Assembly (NCBI RefSeq): GCF_965204125.1
Contig: NZ_OZ241968.1
Coordinates: 1 to 64,000 of the forward strand
Length of the DNA stretch: 64,000 bases
Direction: 5' to 3'
From: Poriferisodalis sp965204125
GTDB taxonomy: Bacteria; Actinomycetota; Acidimicrobiia; Acidimicrobiales; Poriferisodalaceae
Positions within the stretch are counted from its first letter, which is position 1. The number at the start of each line of letters is the position of its first letter. Under the pieces are notes generated by a model. It was not told where the DNA came from, ran no database searches, and saw only the letters and a list, made by a program, of their open reading frames with translations. This document shows positions 25,011 through 33,164 of this stretch, piece by piece. The translations under genes and the position numbers were made by a program.

Positions 25011-26303
25011 GTGAGCACCTGGGCCGAGCCCTACCTCGACGATTTCGGGCCTGACGACGCCAACATCTCCGACCACGACGTGTGGACGCACGGCGTGCCC
25101 CACGCCACGTTCGCCCGGATGCGCCGCGAGGACCCCGTGGCCTGGGTCTACGAGGTGGACGGGCGCGGCTACTGGGCCGTCACCAAGTACGACGATGCGT
25201 TCCGCATCAGCCGCGACACCCAGACCTTCACCTCCGCGCAGGGCATCCGGCTCGAGGACATGGCGCCCGACGAGCTCGAAGCGCGCAAGACGATGATGGA
25301 GATGGACCCGCCCGAGCACACCCGCTACCGGCGCCTGGTGAGCCGCGGGTTCACGCCCCGGGTTGTCAACACCTATGAGGCGGCCATCCGGGGACTGGCA
25401 TGCGAGGTGCTCGACCGCGCCCTGACCGAGGAACGATTCGACTTCGTGACCGAAGTTGCCACCGAGCTGCCCATGCGGATGCTGGGCCGCATGCTGGGCA
25501 CCAGCGACGCCGACGGCCACCAGCTCGTGGAGTGGGGCGACGCGCTGCTCGGCAACACCGACCCCGACTTCACCGACTACCCCGTCGGCTTGGTGGACAC
25601 CGACGAGTTCCGCTTCATGCCGTTCCGCAGCCCGGCCACCGTGGAGATCTTCGAGTACGCGGCGGCCCAGGCGGCGCAGCGGCGCGAATGCCCGACCAGA
25701 GACGTGATCAGCCAGCTCCTGGCACCCACCACCGACGGCACGCCGCTCACCGACCTGGAGTTCAAGAACTTCTTCACGCTGCTGATCGCAGCGGGCAACG
25801 ACACCACCCGCTACACGATGACCCACGGGCTGTGGGTGCTGATGGCCCACCCCCACCTGTTCGACACCTGGCGGGCAGCGGTGCTCGCGGGCGACGACGA
25901 CCTGACCGCGAGCGCTGTGGAGGAGGTGCTGCGCGCCAGCTCGGTCACGACGCACTTCCGGCGCACGGCCACCTGCGACACCGAGATCCGCGGCACCAAG
26001 GTGCGAGCCGGCGACAAAGTGGTGCTGTACTACGTCAGCGCCGATCATGACGACGATCGCTTCACCCACCCGTTCCGGTTCGACTTGGCCCGCCCGAACA
26101 ACGAGCACATGGCGTTCGGCCGCAACGGCCCGCACCTGTGCCTGGGAGCGTGGCTGGCCCGCATGGAGATCAAGGTGGTGTTCGAGGAGCTGCTGCGGCG
26201 GGTGGTCCGCGTCGAGCAGGACGGTCCGATGGAGCGGCTGCGGTCCAACTTCATCTCCGGCATCAAGCGCCTGCCCGTACACGTGGTCGAGCTGGCTGCA
26301 TGA
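25011..26303 (+). CDS. Cytochrome P450 (second of pair)
   Basis: About 430 residues. I-helix IAAGNDTTRYTM, ExxR in EEVLRASS, heme loop FGRNGPHLCLGAWLAR, and PPEHTRYRRLVSRGFTPR in the C-helix. Shares plan with the upstream P450 but is clearly a different subfamily. Start: GTG at 25011, 4 bases after the previous stop with GAGG upstream; an ATG at 24966 inside the first P450 would add 15 residues. The stop overlaps the amidotransferase start (ATGA), so both are co-translated. Confidence 0.92.
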   Translation: MSTWAEPYLDDFGPDDANISDHDVWTHGVPHATFARMRREDPVAWVYEVDGRGYWAVTKYDDAFRISRDTQTFTSAQGIRLEDMAPDELEARKTMMEMDPPEHTRYRRLVSRGFTPRVVNTYEAAIRGLACEVLDRALTEERFDFVTEVATELPMRMLGRMLGTSDADGHQLVEWGDALLGNTDPDFTDYPVGLVDTDEFRFMPFRSPATVEIFEYAAAQAAQRRECPTRDVISQLLAPTTDGTPLTDLEFKNFFTLLIAAGNDTTRYTMTHGLWVLMAHPHLFDTWRAAVLAGDDDLTASAVEEVLRASSVTTHFRRTATCDTEIRGTKVRAGDKVVLYYVSADHDDDRFTHPFRFDLARPNNEHMAFGRNGPHLCLGAWLARMEIKVVFEELLRRVVRVEQDGPMERLRSNFISGIKRLPVHVVELAA

Positions 26304-26998
26304 GGGCGCTGGTCGTCACACACGAGGAGACGTCGCGGCCCGGTTTCGTCGGTGACCGCTTGGTGGAGCGCGGCGTCGAGCTGCATGTCCACGTGATGGT
26401 GCCCGACACCTCGCGGCCGGCCGACTTCCAGCCGCTTCCCGAAGACGACTTCGACGTGCTCGTAGTGACGGGTTCGTACTTCTCGGTGTATGAAGACGCC
26501 ATCGAGCCGTGGATCGGTGCCGAGCTAGACCTGATCCGCCGTTCGCACGAGCGGGGCACGCCGGTGCTGGGCATCTGCTTCGGCGGTCAGGCGCTGGCTG
26601 CGGCACTGGGCGGATCGGTGGACCTCTCCCCCGAGACCGAGATCGGCTGGTACCGGATCTCGCCGCCCGACGGCGTCGATCTGCCGATTTCAGTGGGGCC
26701 GTGGATGGAGTGGCATCACGACCGCTTCCATTTGCCCGACGGCGCTGAGCTGCTCGCCAGCACCGAGATCTGCCCCCAGCTGTTCCGGATGGGCCGCAGC
26801 GTGGGCACCCAGTTCCATCCCGAGATCAGCACCGAGCTGGCCAGCGAATGGCTACGCGAAGCCAGCGATGACTACCTGGCATCGGTAGGAATCGTCCGCG
26901 AGGTGATCCTTTCCGAAATCGCGCGCAACGAGGCGGCTAACCGACGCAATTGCTTCGATTTGGTGGATTGGTTCCTCGACGACGTGGCGAAGTCGTAA
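26300..26998 (+). CDS. Class I glutamine amidotransferase-like hydrolase
   Basis: 232 residues, GATase1 fold. Nucleophile Cys in VLGICFGGQALAAALGG, catalytic His-Glu in GTQFHPEIS. No synthetase domain is attached, so it may be a stand-alone gamma-glutamyl hydrolase like PuuD or a GMP-synthase-like amidase. Beside two gamma-glutamyl ligases, the simplest reading is that it removes the glutamyl tag after oxidation. The start ATG overlaps the P450 stop. Ends with a hairpin shared with the convergent esterase gene. Confidence 0.88.
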   Translation: MRALVVTHEETSRPGFVGDRLVERGVELHVHVMVPDTSRPADFQPLPEDDFDVLVVTGSYFSVYEDAIEPWIGAELDLIRRSHERGTPVLGICFGGQALAAALGGSVDLSPETEIGWYRISPPDGVDLPISVGPWMEWHHDRFHLPDGAELLASTEICPQLFRMGRSVGTQFHPEISTELASEWLREASDDYLASVGIVREVILSEIARNEAANRRNCFDLVDWFLDDVAKS

Positions 26999-27036
26999 GC
27001 CCGCCTTCGCCGTCAGGCCCGTCAGCGCAGGCGGGC
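26999..27036. terminator. Candidate bidirectional terminator hairpin
   Basis: Perfect 8-bp inverted repeat GCCCGCCT (26999-27006) and AGGCGGGC (27029-27036), starting on the base after the amidotransferase stop and ending just before the stop of the convergent esterase gene. No U tract follows, as is common in high-GC actinobacteria. Confidence 0.45.
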
Positions 27037-27040
27037 AGCG

Positions 27041-27925
27041 TCAGACGCCGAGACGCTCGCTCAGGTATTCGGCCACCCGTGCCACGCCCTGGTCGGCCTC
27101 GGGGAACAGGCCCGCCATCGAGTGCCAGACGTGGATCATTTCGGGCCAGACCTCCAGCGTCACGTCGACGCCAGACGTGCGGGCCTTGTGTGCCAGCCGC
27201 TCGCTGTCGCTCAGCAGCACCTCGTCGTCGCCGCAGTGGATCAGCAGCGGCGGCAGACCCGACAGGTCGCCATCAAGCGGCGACGCGTAGGGATCGGCGG
27301 CGTCGCCGTCGGGGCCGAGGAAGACCCCGGCGATCCGGGTGAGATCGTCGGCGGTCACCATCGGGTCGCGGTCCGAGCGGGTCACGGCGCTCTCGCCGGA
27401 GCCCGACATGTCGACCCACGGCGAGATGGGCACGGCTGCGGCCGGCAGCGGCAGCCCGAGGTCGCGCAGCTTCATGAGGGTCGACATCGTGAGCCCGCCG
27501 CCTGCGGAGTCACCCGCGATGGCGATCTTGTCGGCGGAGTGACCGCGGTCGAGCAGCCAGCGGTACACCGCAACCGAGTCCTCCACCGGCGCCGGGTGGG
27601 GATGCTCGGGCGCCAGGCGGTAGTCGACCGAAAGCACCGGGCAGCCCAGCTGGAGGGCCAAGTTGCCGGTGAGGTTCCGGTGCGAGCCGATGGACCCGGC
27701 GACATAGCCGCCGCCGTGCACGTACTGCACGATGGCGTCGCCGGTCGTCTCGTCGGGCGTCTGCATCTCGCACGGAACGCCGTTCGCGTCCACCATCTCG
27801 CCGGTAACGCCGGCGGGCAGCGGGCGCGCAGTGAGCTCGATGCCCTTGCGCATGGCATCGATGTCGGCAGGCATGGCCTGCGACGCGATGATCTCGCGGA
27901 TCCTGTAGAACGCTTCGCTTGCCAT
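27041..27925 (-). CDS. Alpha/beta hydrolase, hormone-sensitive-lipase family
   Basis: 294 residues. HGGGYVAGS oxyanion motif, nucleophile GDSAGGG, Asp in HCGDDEVL, and His in MIHVWHS near the C-terminus: the HSL-family esterase signature. Acts on short- to medium-chain esters, substrate unknown. The ATG has an AGGGGAGGG ribosome site. Divergent from the short-chain dehydrogenase gene across a spacer with a palindrome. Confidence 0.9.
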   Translation of the reverse strand: MASEAFYRIREIIASQAMPADIDAMRKGIELTARPLPAGVTGEMVDANGVPCEMQTPDETTGDAIVQYVHGGGYVAGSIGSHRNLTGNLALQLGCPVLSVDYRLAPEHPHPAPVEDSVAVYRWLLDRGHSADKIAIAGDSAGGGLTMSTLMKLRDLGLPLPAAAVPISPWVDMSGSGESAVTRSDRDPMVTADDLTRIAGVFLGPDGDAADPYASPLDGDLSGLPPLLIHCGDDEVLLSDSERLAHKARTSGVDVTLEVWPEMIHVWHSMAGLFPEADQGVARVAEYLSERLGV

Positions 27926-27975
27926 CGAGCCCTCCCCTGATTCGGCCCGCATCGGGACGATCTGATCGGCCGCCA

Positions 27976-27991
27976 CAACGTAGCCACGTTG
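27976..27991. promoter_or_regulatory. Candidate operator palindrome CAACGT-AGCC-ACGTTG
   Basis: Perfect 6-bp inverted repeat around a 4-base spacer in the 246-bp divergent region between the esterase and the SDR genes, 51 bases upstream of the esterase start. Its form suits a TetR-type site. The rest of this spacer shows nothing I can name; the frames there are not convincing genes. Confidence 0.35.
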
Positions 27992-28171
27992 GCAAGACGA
28001 GGCCCGACGTGGACTGCCGGTGCGTGCGCGGATCAGGAGGCTTCGCCGCCGCATCGCCCTTTGCTGCCCACTCGTGTTCGCTACGCTCACGGCCGCTCGG
28101 GCCAGGGCTTCGCCGATCGGCTCAGCCTCGCGATGTCCGCAGGGCCCGGCGCGGCGCTCGGAGGGAATCGC

Positions 28172-28966
28172 ATGCTGCTCAAGGACAAGGTCGCAATCGT
28201 GACCGGCGGTGCATCGGGCATCGGCGAGGCGAGCGCGAAGCGTTTCGCTGCCGAGGGTGCGTCGGTGCTGGTCGTCGATATCCGCCGTGAACGTGCCGAG
28301 GGTGTGGCCGAATCGATCATGGAAGCCGGCGGCGAGGCGCACGGTTTCGGCGCCAACGTCGCGGAGCCTGACGATGTGGAGTCGATGGTGGCCACGGCCG
28401 TGGACCGTTGGGGAGGCCTGGATGTGCTCTACAGCAATGCAGGCACCATCCGCCCCGGCACCGCGGTGGAGCTGGAGCCTCGCGACTGGGACCTCGTGAT
28501 GAAGGTCAACGTGCGCTCGGTGTACCTGGGTGCCAAGTACGCGGTGCCGGCGATGGAGGCTCGCGACGGCGGCTCGATCATCAACACGGCCTCGATCAGC
28601 GGCCTGCACGGTGACGGCGGCTCAGTGGTGTACGCCGCCTCGAAGGCGGCCGTGATCAACCTGACGCGGGCGTTGTCCACCGATCACGCCCCCGACGGCG
28701 TGCGCGTCAACGCCATCTGCCCCGGCACGATCCAGACGCCGCCCGTGCAGCGGATGATGCAGGACCCTGTGGCGCTCGAACGCAACCTGGCGGCCCACGC
28801 ACTGCGCCGCCTCGGCCATCCCGACGAGATCGCAAGCGTCGCCGCCTGGCTCGCCAGCGACGAGTCGTCATTCGTCACCGGCGAAGCCATCGTGGTCGAC
28901 GGCGGCCTGCGAGCCCAATCACCCCTAGGCCGCCTAGCCGACCCCCGCCCCACCCACCTCCGCTGA
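28172..28966 (+). CDS. Short-chain dehydrogenase/reductase (SDR)
   Basis: 264 residues, classical SDR. Cofactor motif TGGASGIGEA with acidic VVDIR after strand 2 (NAD preference), NAG in LYSNAGT, catalytic Ser in NTASIS and YAASK. C-terminal CPGTIQTPP and VTGEAIVVDGG. Start is the ATG with GGAGGG 7 bases upstream; the frame is open 60 codons earlier without similarity. Substrate unknown. Confidence 0.92.
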   Translation: MLLKDKVAIVTGGASGIGEASAKRFAAEGASVLVVDIRRERAEGVAESIMEAGGEAHGFGANVAEPDDVESMVATAVDRWGGLDVLYSNAGTIRPGTAVELEPRDWDLVMKVNVRSVYLGAKYAVPAMEARDGGSIINTASISGLHGDGGSVVYAASKAAVINLTRALSTDHAPDGVRVNAICPGTIQTPPVQRMMQDPVALERNLAAHALRRLGHPDEIASVAAWLASDESSFVTGEAIVVDGGLRAQSPLGRLADPRPTHLR

Positions 28967-29055
28967 CCAGTTCCAGCACTGATCCCCAAGCTTGGCGCAT
29001 CGCAATAGCGCAAATTCCTTTGGGCGCGGGCTGGCAGCGTGCCTACGATGACAGC

Positions 29056-29403
29056 GTGACCACGGTCAGCGAGCGTGACGAGATTGCCCAGGCACTCGAC
29101 GTCCTGCGGGGCTCAGCGGCGCACCAGACCGAGATTTCCTGTCTCGGCTCGGAGATCCGGCGCGCCGCTTCGGCCGGCGCATCGTGGCATCAAATTGTCG
29201 AGGCAATCGGCGTCGACCGCACAGAGGCTTGGGAGCAATTGCGCCAAGACGTTGGCTCGGCGATCGAACGGAACGCTCTGTCCAGCGAGGCCCTTTCGGA
29301 AGCCGAAGCGATGGAGATCGCCGTAGCTGAAGTCAAGGCCGTTCGCGCCGAGAGAGCACAGCGGAGGACACGCCCAAGACGACGCTCTGGCCTCTCGATC
29401 TGA
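29056..29403 (+). CDS. Putative antitoxin of a PIN-type toxin-antitoxin pair
   Basis: 115 residues from a GTG start. A middle segment ASWHQIVEAIGVDRTEAWEQL looks like a helix-turn-helix, and the C-terminus is a long charged helix ending in an Arg-rich tail. It ends 2 bases before the PIN gene, the usual arrangement of an antitoxin that also represses its own promoter. No stronger family match seen. The frame is also open from a TTG at 29020. Confidence 0.65.
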   Translation: MTTVSERDEIAQALDVLRGSAAHQTEISCLGSEIRRAASAGASWHQIVEAIGVDRTEAWEQLRQDVGSAIERNALSSEALSEAEAMEIAVAEVKAVRAERAQRRTRPRRRSGLSI

Positions 29404-29405
29404 GC

Positions 29406-29825
29406 ATGCGGGCCGTAGTCGACGCAAATGTGCATGTGTCCGCGCTCATTGGCAAACGCGCTCCGGCTCGAATCATGGCGGCTTGGGTGCGTCAGCGGAC
29501 GTTCGACCTGGTGGTATGCCCTCAGCTCATCGCTGAGATCAGCGACGTGCTCGAGCGAGTCCACGTGCGGCGCAGGCTCCCGCTTTCAGCAGCGGATCGC
29601 TACCTGTTGGCACTCGCTGCCCAAGCCACGCAGATGCCCGACCTCGAACCGATAGCGGCCGCGACGCGAGATCCGGACGACGACTACCTCATCGCCCTTG
29701 CGCGGGCTGCACACGCAGACCTCATAGTGAGCGGCGACAACGACTTACTCGAATGGCCGGAGCAGCAGCCACCAGTGGTCTCTCCTGCAGCATTCGAAGA
29801 CCTACTCTCCGCCGAGACCACCTGA
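29406..29825 (+). CDS. PIN-domain toxin (putative ribonuclease)
   Basis: 139 residues of the PIN_3-type toxin family. Acidic metal-binding residues are in place: RAVVDANVHVSAL, LIAEISDVLER, DPDDDYLIALA and VSGDNDLLE. Such proteins cleave RNA and are held inactive by the upstream antitoxin. Two bases separate it from that gene. Confidence 0.88.
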   Translation: MRAVVDANVHVSALIGKRAPARIMAAWVRQRTFDLVVCPQLIAEISDVLERVHVRRRLPLSAADRYLLALAAQATQMPDLEPIAAATRDPDDDYLIALARAAHADLIVSGDNDLLEWPEQQPPVVSPAAFEDLLSAETT

Positions 29826-29866
29826 CAAGTCATCGAGGTCGCATGCGCCCCGGTCGCTGCGCCGCC

Positions 29867-30418
29867 TCAATTGGCCCGCCGTGTTTCCGCGCAGGCATCC
29901 ACTCGTGCGCGAATGCCGGTCCACGTCACGGACGACGTCAGGCGGTTGAGAGTGCGAATGCCAAGCGATTTCTGCGAGCCAAGTTCATGATCGAGCACAT
30001 CGGTAGCAACAACCCAAAACGTCCAGTATTCGGGATCGGCAACATTTGCGTTGGAGGCCGGCACAGGCTCAGGCAGGCAGAAGACATACACATCGGCAAA
30101 GCGCAGCGGCTGACTGTGCGGGATCCACTCACCGCTCGCGGCCGTCCAGGAGCTCACATTCTGATCGATGCCAAATCGAATCTTCGACGGCTGATCCTGA
30201 CTCCAACTCTGGCTGCGCCCCGACGCCTTGACCTCGATCTTCGTCTCGCGATACATCAAGTCGTACGCATCCCACTCCCGTCGAGGCGTCCGTGCATCGA
30301 TCACACCGAGCGCTTCACCGACGAGCCATTCCGCAAACAGGCCTCTATTCCGGTTGTCAACCAGATCACCGAGCACCCAGCGGCGAAACCTGTCGATGTC
30401 CAAGCCTCTATCCGACAC
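29867..30418 (-). CDS. PD-(D/E)XK-like hypothetical protein
   Basis: 183 residues from a GTG. After an N-terminal helix pair (GLFAEWLVGEALGV) comes REWDAYDLMYRETKIEVKASGR, which fits the restriction-endonuclease-like motif D-x(n)-ExK (Asp of WDAYD, E-V-K). No methyltransferase or recognition domain is attached. It follows another PD-(D/E)XK-like gene after 26 bases and is convergent with the PIN toxin. Function unknown; a nuclease is inferred from the motif only. Confidence 0.65.
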   Translation of the reverse strand: MSDRGLDIDRFRRWVLGDLVDNRNRGLFAEWLVGEALGVIDARTPRREWDAYDLMYRETKIEVKASGRSQSWSQDQPSKIRFGIDQNVSSWTAASGEWIPHSQPLRFADVYVFCLPEPVPASNANVADPEYWTFWVVATDVLDHELGSQKSLGIRTLNRLTSSVTWTGIRARVDACAETRRAN

Positions 30419-30444
30419 ATATGGCGACGGTATCGAAGCTGCGT

Positions 30445-30996
30445 TCAGGCGCGGCGGGCAATTGGCAGGGATGGCTGCCAGGTTCTCTCGGGTCCCATGC
30501 GGGGCCTTGCGGGAGGGCCAAAGCGCTCTGCGAGCGCTTGACTAGCTGCTGGGTCGTTGAGCTCCAGCACGCCTGACACGGCCTTTGCGCTCACCGCTGA
30601 GTCGATCATTCGCTGAGCTGCGCCGCCCTCAGGCAGGTGCGAGGTCAGTACGTAGTACGGAGTGTCGTCACCTATGGAACGCAGCAAGAAGCCGGTGAGC
30701 AACGCCTTCTTGACCGTGTCGGTTCGACGCATGCCTGGTCGATTCCCTTTGAACGAGCCCTTGTACTCGAAGTACACGAGCTCACCGTTGGGTGCCTCGG
30801 CGACGTCATCAACCTCACAGCCGATGTCGGTGAACCTCTGCTTGCCGTGAAGCTCGAAACCGAGCGCGCCCAGGTACTCCTTGGCCTGCCGCTCGAATGC
30901 AGTGCCCTGCCGACGTGAATCGGCTTGGAAGTCGTCCCCGACTTCGCGGAGCATCCCCAAAGCCTCGCGCGACCTGCGCAAATGCGCCAATCTCAC
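30445..30996 (-). CDS. PD-(D/E)XK-like hypothetical protein
   Basis: 183 residues from a GTG (ATG 14 codons in is possible). Motif order fits a nuclease core: Glu in GTAFERQAKEYL, then TDIGCEVDDVA, then VYFEYKGSFKG (E-x-K), then RRTDTVKKALLTGFLL. The motif spacing resembles Holliday-resolvase- or Mrr-like folds. The C-terminal tail is Pro/Arg-rich. Transcribed ahead of the next PD-(D/E)XK-like gene, so likely one operon; role in defence is a guess. Confidence 0.65.
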   Translation of the reverse strand: MRLAHLRRSREALGMLREVGDDFQADSRRQGTAFERQAKEYLGALGFELHGKQRFTDIGCEVDDVAEAPNGELVYFEYKGSFKGNRPGMRRTDTVKKALLTGFLLRSIGDDTPYYVLTSHLPEGGAAQRMIDSAVSAKAVSGVLELNDPAASQALAERFGPPARPRMGPERTWQPSLPIARRA

Positions 30997-31054
30997 TCAG
31001 TGTTGAGGTTGAGAACGGCCGGAACGCCCTGTGCCGCGAGGGCCCTCGGCGGGC

Positions 31055-31525
31055 TTAGTCCACGTCTGCGGCGTCGGCTATGAGGAACATCATCGAGGCT
31101 TCGCAGGCGGTCTGGCCTTCGACGCTGGCCGTGCCCGAGGCTCGGCCCGCCCGGGCGGACAGGCGGTCGATGGTGGCTTCCAGGCGCAGCGTGTCGCCAG
31201 GGGTGACCTGGCGGCGGAAACGGGCCTTGTCGATGCCGCCGAAGAGCGCCAGCTTGCCTTCGAGCGATGATGCCGAAGCTGCGGCGAGGCCGGCGGTCTG
31301 GGCGAGGGCTTCAACCATCAGCACTCCGGGCAGCGTGGGGCGGCCCGGGAAATGACCGGCGAAGAATGCTTCGTCACCGGTCAGGTGCCAGTGCGCCACG
31401 CAGCGCTCGCCGGGCTGGAGCTCGACGATCTCATCCACCAACAGGAACGGCGCACGGTGCGGCAGCAGATCGGCGGGTCGAGGGAATTCTGGATCGCTCG
31501 CTGAGTCGTTCACTGCGTCATTCAC
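31055..31525 (-). CDS. FabZ-like 3-hydroxyacyl-ACP dehydratase (hotdog)
   Basis: 156 residues. The FabZ/FabA hallmark GHFPGRPTLPGVLMVEALAQ carries the His and Glu that act in catalysis. N-terminal PADLLPHRAPFLLVDEIVEL is also typical. It removes water from hydroxyacyl-ACP in fatty acid synthesis. Last gene of the run that begins in the trp operon, 10 bases past the cytochrome gene; unrelated genes share this transcript. Confidence 0.9.
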   Translation of the reverse strand: MNDAVNDSASDPEFPRPADLLPHRAPFLLVDEIVELQPGERCVAHWHLTGDEAFFAGHFPGRPTLPGVLMVEALAQTAGLAAASASSLEGKLALFGGIDKARFRRQVTPGDTLRLEATIDRLSARAGRASGTASVEGQTACEASMMFLIADAADVD

Positions 31526-31535
31526 TGCGGCGAAG

Positions 31536-31949
31536 CTACCGCTCGTCGCCGAAGGTGCTCCGCTGGTAGGCGACTACCGCGGCGATCTCGGCGTCGGTGA
31601 GGATGCCGCCGAACGGGGGCATCGAGCCACGACCGGTCCACACCACCTCCAGGTGGCTGCGAACGGTCAGGCGCTCGTCGACGCCGCCGAGCGCTGCGCC
31701 TACGCCGCCGCTTCCGTCGCTGCCGTGACACACCGAGCAGCTGTCACTGAAGACTTCGCTTCCGAGCGTCACATCGGCGCTCTCGAACGCCAGCTCAAGC
31801 CGCTCCAAGTCGGCTTCCGTGGCATCGCTGCCGCCACAACCCGCCAGTGCGAGAGCGACGACGAGCGCCATCGCGACCAACAACGGCATCACCCGCACCC
31901 GGGCGAGCTGCCGAATGCGAGCACCGCCGAATGCGGCGTGGCCGGTCAT
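31536..31949 (-). CDS. Cytochrome c lipoprotein, single heme
   Basis: 137 residues. Signal peptide with lipobox ALAGC, then one c-type heme site CSVCHG and a likely axial Met in GRGSMPPFGG, the plan of small class I cytochromes. Probably membrane-anchored outside the cell and passes electrons to an oxidase. The start overlaps the previous stop (ATGA). Confidence 0.88.
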   Translation of the reverse strand: MTGHAAFGGARIRQLARVRVMPLLVAMALVVALALAGCGGSDATEADLERLELAFESADVTLGSEVFSDSCSVCHGSDGSGGVGAALGGVDERLTVRSHLEVVWTGRGSMPPFGGILTDAEIAAVVAYQRSTFGDER

Positions 31950-32344
31950 CGGGTCTCCCTTGGCGTGCCGACGCCGGTGTAGCGGCTCGGCGGCTCCATC
32001 CAGCGGCGGGACATCCAGTCGGCATCGCGGTAGTGGGCGTGGAAGTGATCGGGGATCTGGCGCATCACCTGGTCCACCCTCCCACCTCCGGGCCCGAATC
32101 TGAGTTCACCCGCTTCGACCAGCCGAGCCAGCATCGCTGCCAACTCATCGGGAGGGGGCTCGGTTCCATGCCGCTTCCACACCACCATCGGCGTGGCGCA
32201 CACTTCGCAATCGGCCACCCAGCACAGCTCGTCCTCGTAGTACCAGTGCGTGAAGCGGGCGGCCTCGCACAGCTCGCAGTCGTCGTCGTACGCCGCGGCA
32301 CCTCTTCGCGACGATTCGGCGGGTTCCGGATCGGCGGCGCTCAC
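31946..32344 (-). CDS. HIT-like small protein with two CxxC motifs
   Basis: 132 residues. Two CxxC pairs (CELC and CEVC, about residues 23-26 and 46-49) suggest zinc binding, and DHFHAHYRD contains an H-x-H-x-H run like the histidine triad of HIT-family nucleotide hydrolases. The rest of the family fold is not obvious. Lies 3 bases after trpA and overlaps the cytochrome gene, so co-translated. Function unknown. Confidence 0.6.
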   Translation of the reverse strand: MSAADPEPAESSRRGAAAYDDDCELCEAARFTHWYYEDELCWVADCEVCATPMVVWKRHGTEPPPDELAAMLARLVEAGELRFGPGGGRVDQVMRQIPDHFHAHYRDADWMSRRWMEPPSRYTGVGTPRETR

Positions 32345-32347
32345 CGG

Positions 32348-33154
32348 TCAGCCGTGGTCCAGCGCCGTCCGGTAGGAAGCCACGAGCTCGCCCACGGCCT
32401 CGGGACCGTCGGACATCAAGGTGCGGACGACTGCAGAGCCGATGATGACGCCGTCGGACACTTCACACGCCTCAACGGCTTGGGACGGCGAACCGATGCC
32501 GACGCCGGTGAGCACGGGTCGATCAGTGACGGCCAGGCAGCGGGCCGCAATCTCGGTGGCCGTGCGGGCGAGGGCCGTCCGCTCGCCGGTCACACCGAGC
32601 AGGCCGACCGCGTAGACGAAGCCTCGGGATGCTCCGCACAGCGCTGCGAGCCGGTGCTCGGGCGTGGTGGGAGCTGCCAGCAGGATTGCCTCGACGCCCG
32701 ACTCGGCCGCGGCCTCCAGCCATGGCCCGGCCTCCACGTAGGGCAGGTCGGGCAGGATCGCGGCGCAGACCCCCGCATCGAGCAGCGCTGAAGCGAAGCG
32801 CTCGTGACCTTGGTGGTGGCAGAGGTTGTAGTAGGTCATCACCGCGTGCGGCACGCCGGTATCGAGCTCCCGTGCTTCCTCCAGCACCGATGCCGGGGTT
32901 GCTCCGTCGGCCAGGGCCGCAGTCGAAGCCTGCTGGATGACCGGCCCGTCCATCACCGGATCGGAGAAGGGAACGCCGATCTCGATGGCATCGGCGCCGG
33001 CCGCCGCTGCCGCTTCCACAGCGCGCTGCCAGCCCTTGTAACCGCCCGTGACGTAGGGCACCAGCAGCTTCGCGCCGCGGTCGCGCCGAGCCCGCAGATG
33101 CGATTCGAGCGCGCCGAAAGGACCGGCGGCGCCAGTCAATGACGACTCGCTCAC
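32348..33154 (-). CDS. trpA: Tryptophan synthase alpha chain
   Basis: 268 residues. TIM-barrel landmarks AKLLVPYVTGGY, the catalytic Glu/Asp region ADAIEIGVPFSDPVMDGPVIQ, and the phosphate loop VLTGVGIGSPSQA. Cleaves indole-glycerol phosphate to indole for TrpB. GTG start, 10 bases after trpB. Confidence 0.95.
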   Translation of the reverse strand: MSESSLTGAAGPFGALESHLRARRDRGAKLLVPYVTGGYKGWQRAVEAAAAAGADAIEIGVPFSDPVMDGPVIQQASTAALADGATPASVLEEARELDTGVPHAVMTYYNLCHHQGHERFASALLDAGVCAAILPDLPYVEAGPWLEAAAESGVEAILLAAPTTPEHRLAALCGASRGFVYAVGLLGVTGERTALARTATEIAARCLAVTDRPVLTGVGIGSPSQAVEACEVSDGVIIGSAVVRTLMSDGPEAVGELVASYRTALDHG

Positions 33155-33164
33155 GAACGTGCCC

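Noticed and set aside
24606..26282. 558-codon frame opposite the second P450
   Set aside because: Shadow of the P450, no conserved motif of its own.
30445..30996. Restriction enzyme partner of the island methyltransferase
   Set aside because: More than 20 kb from the methyltransferase and no shared operon; linkage is not supported.
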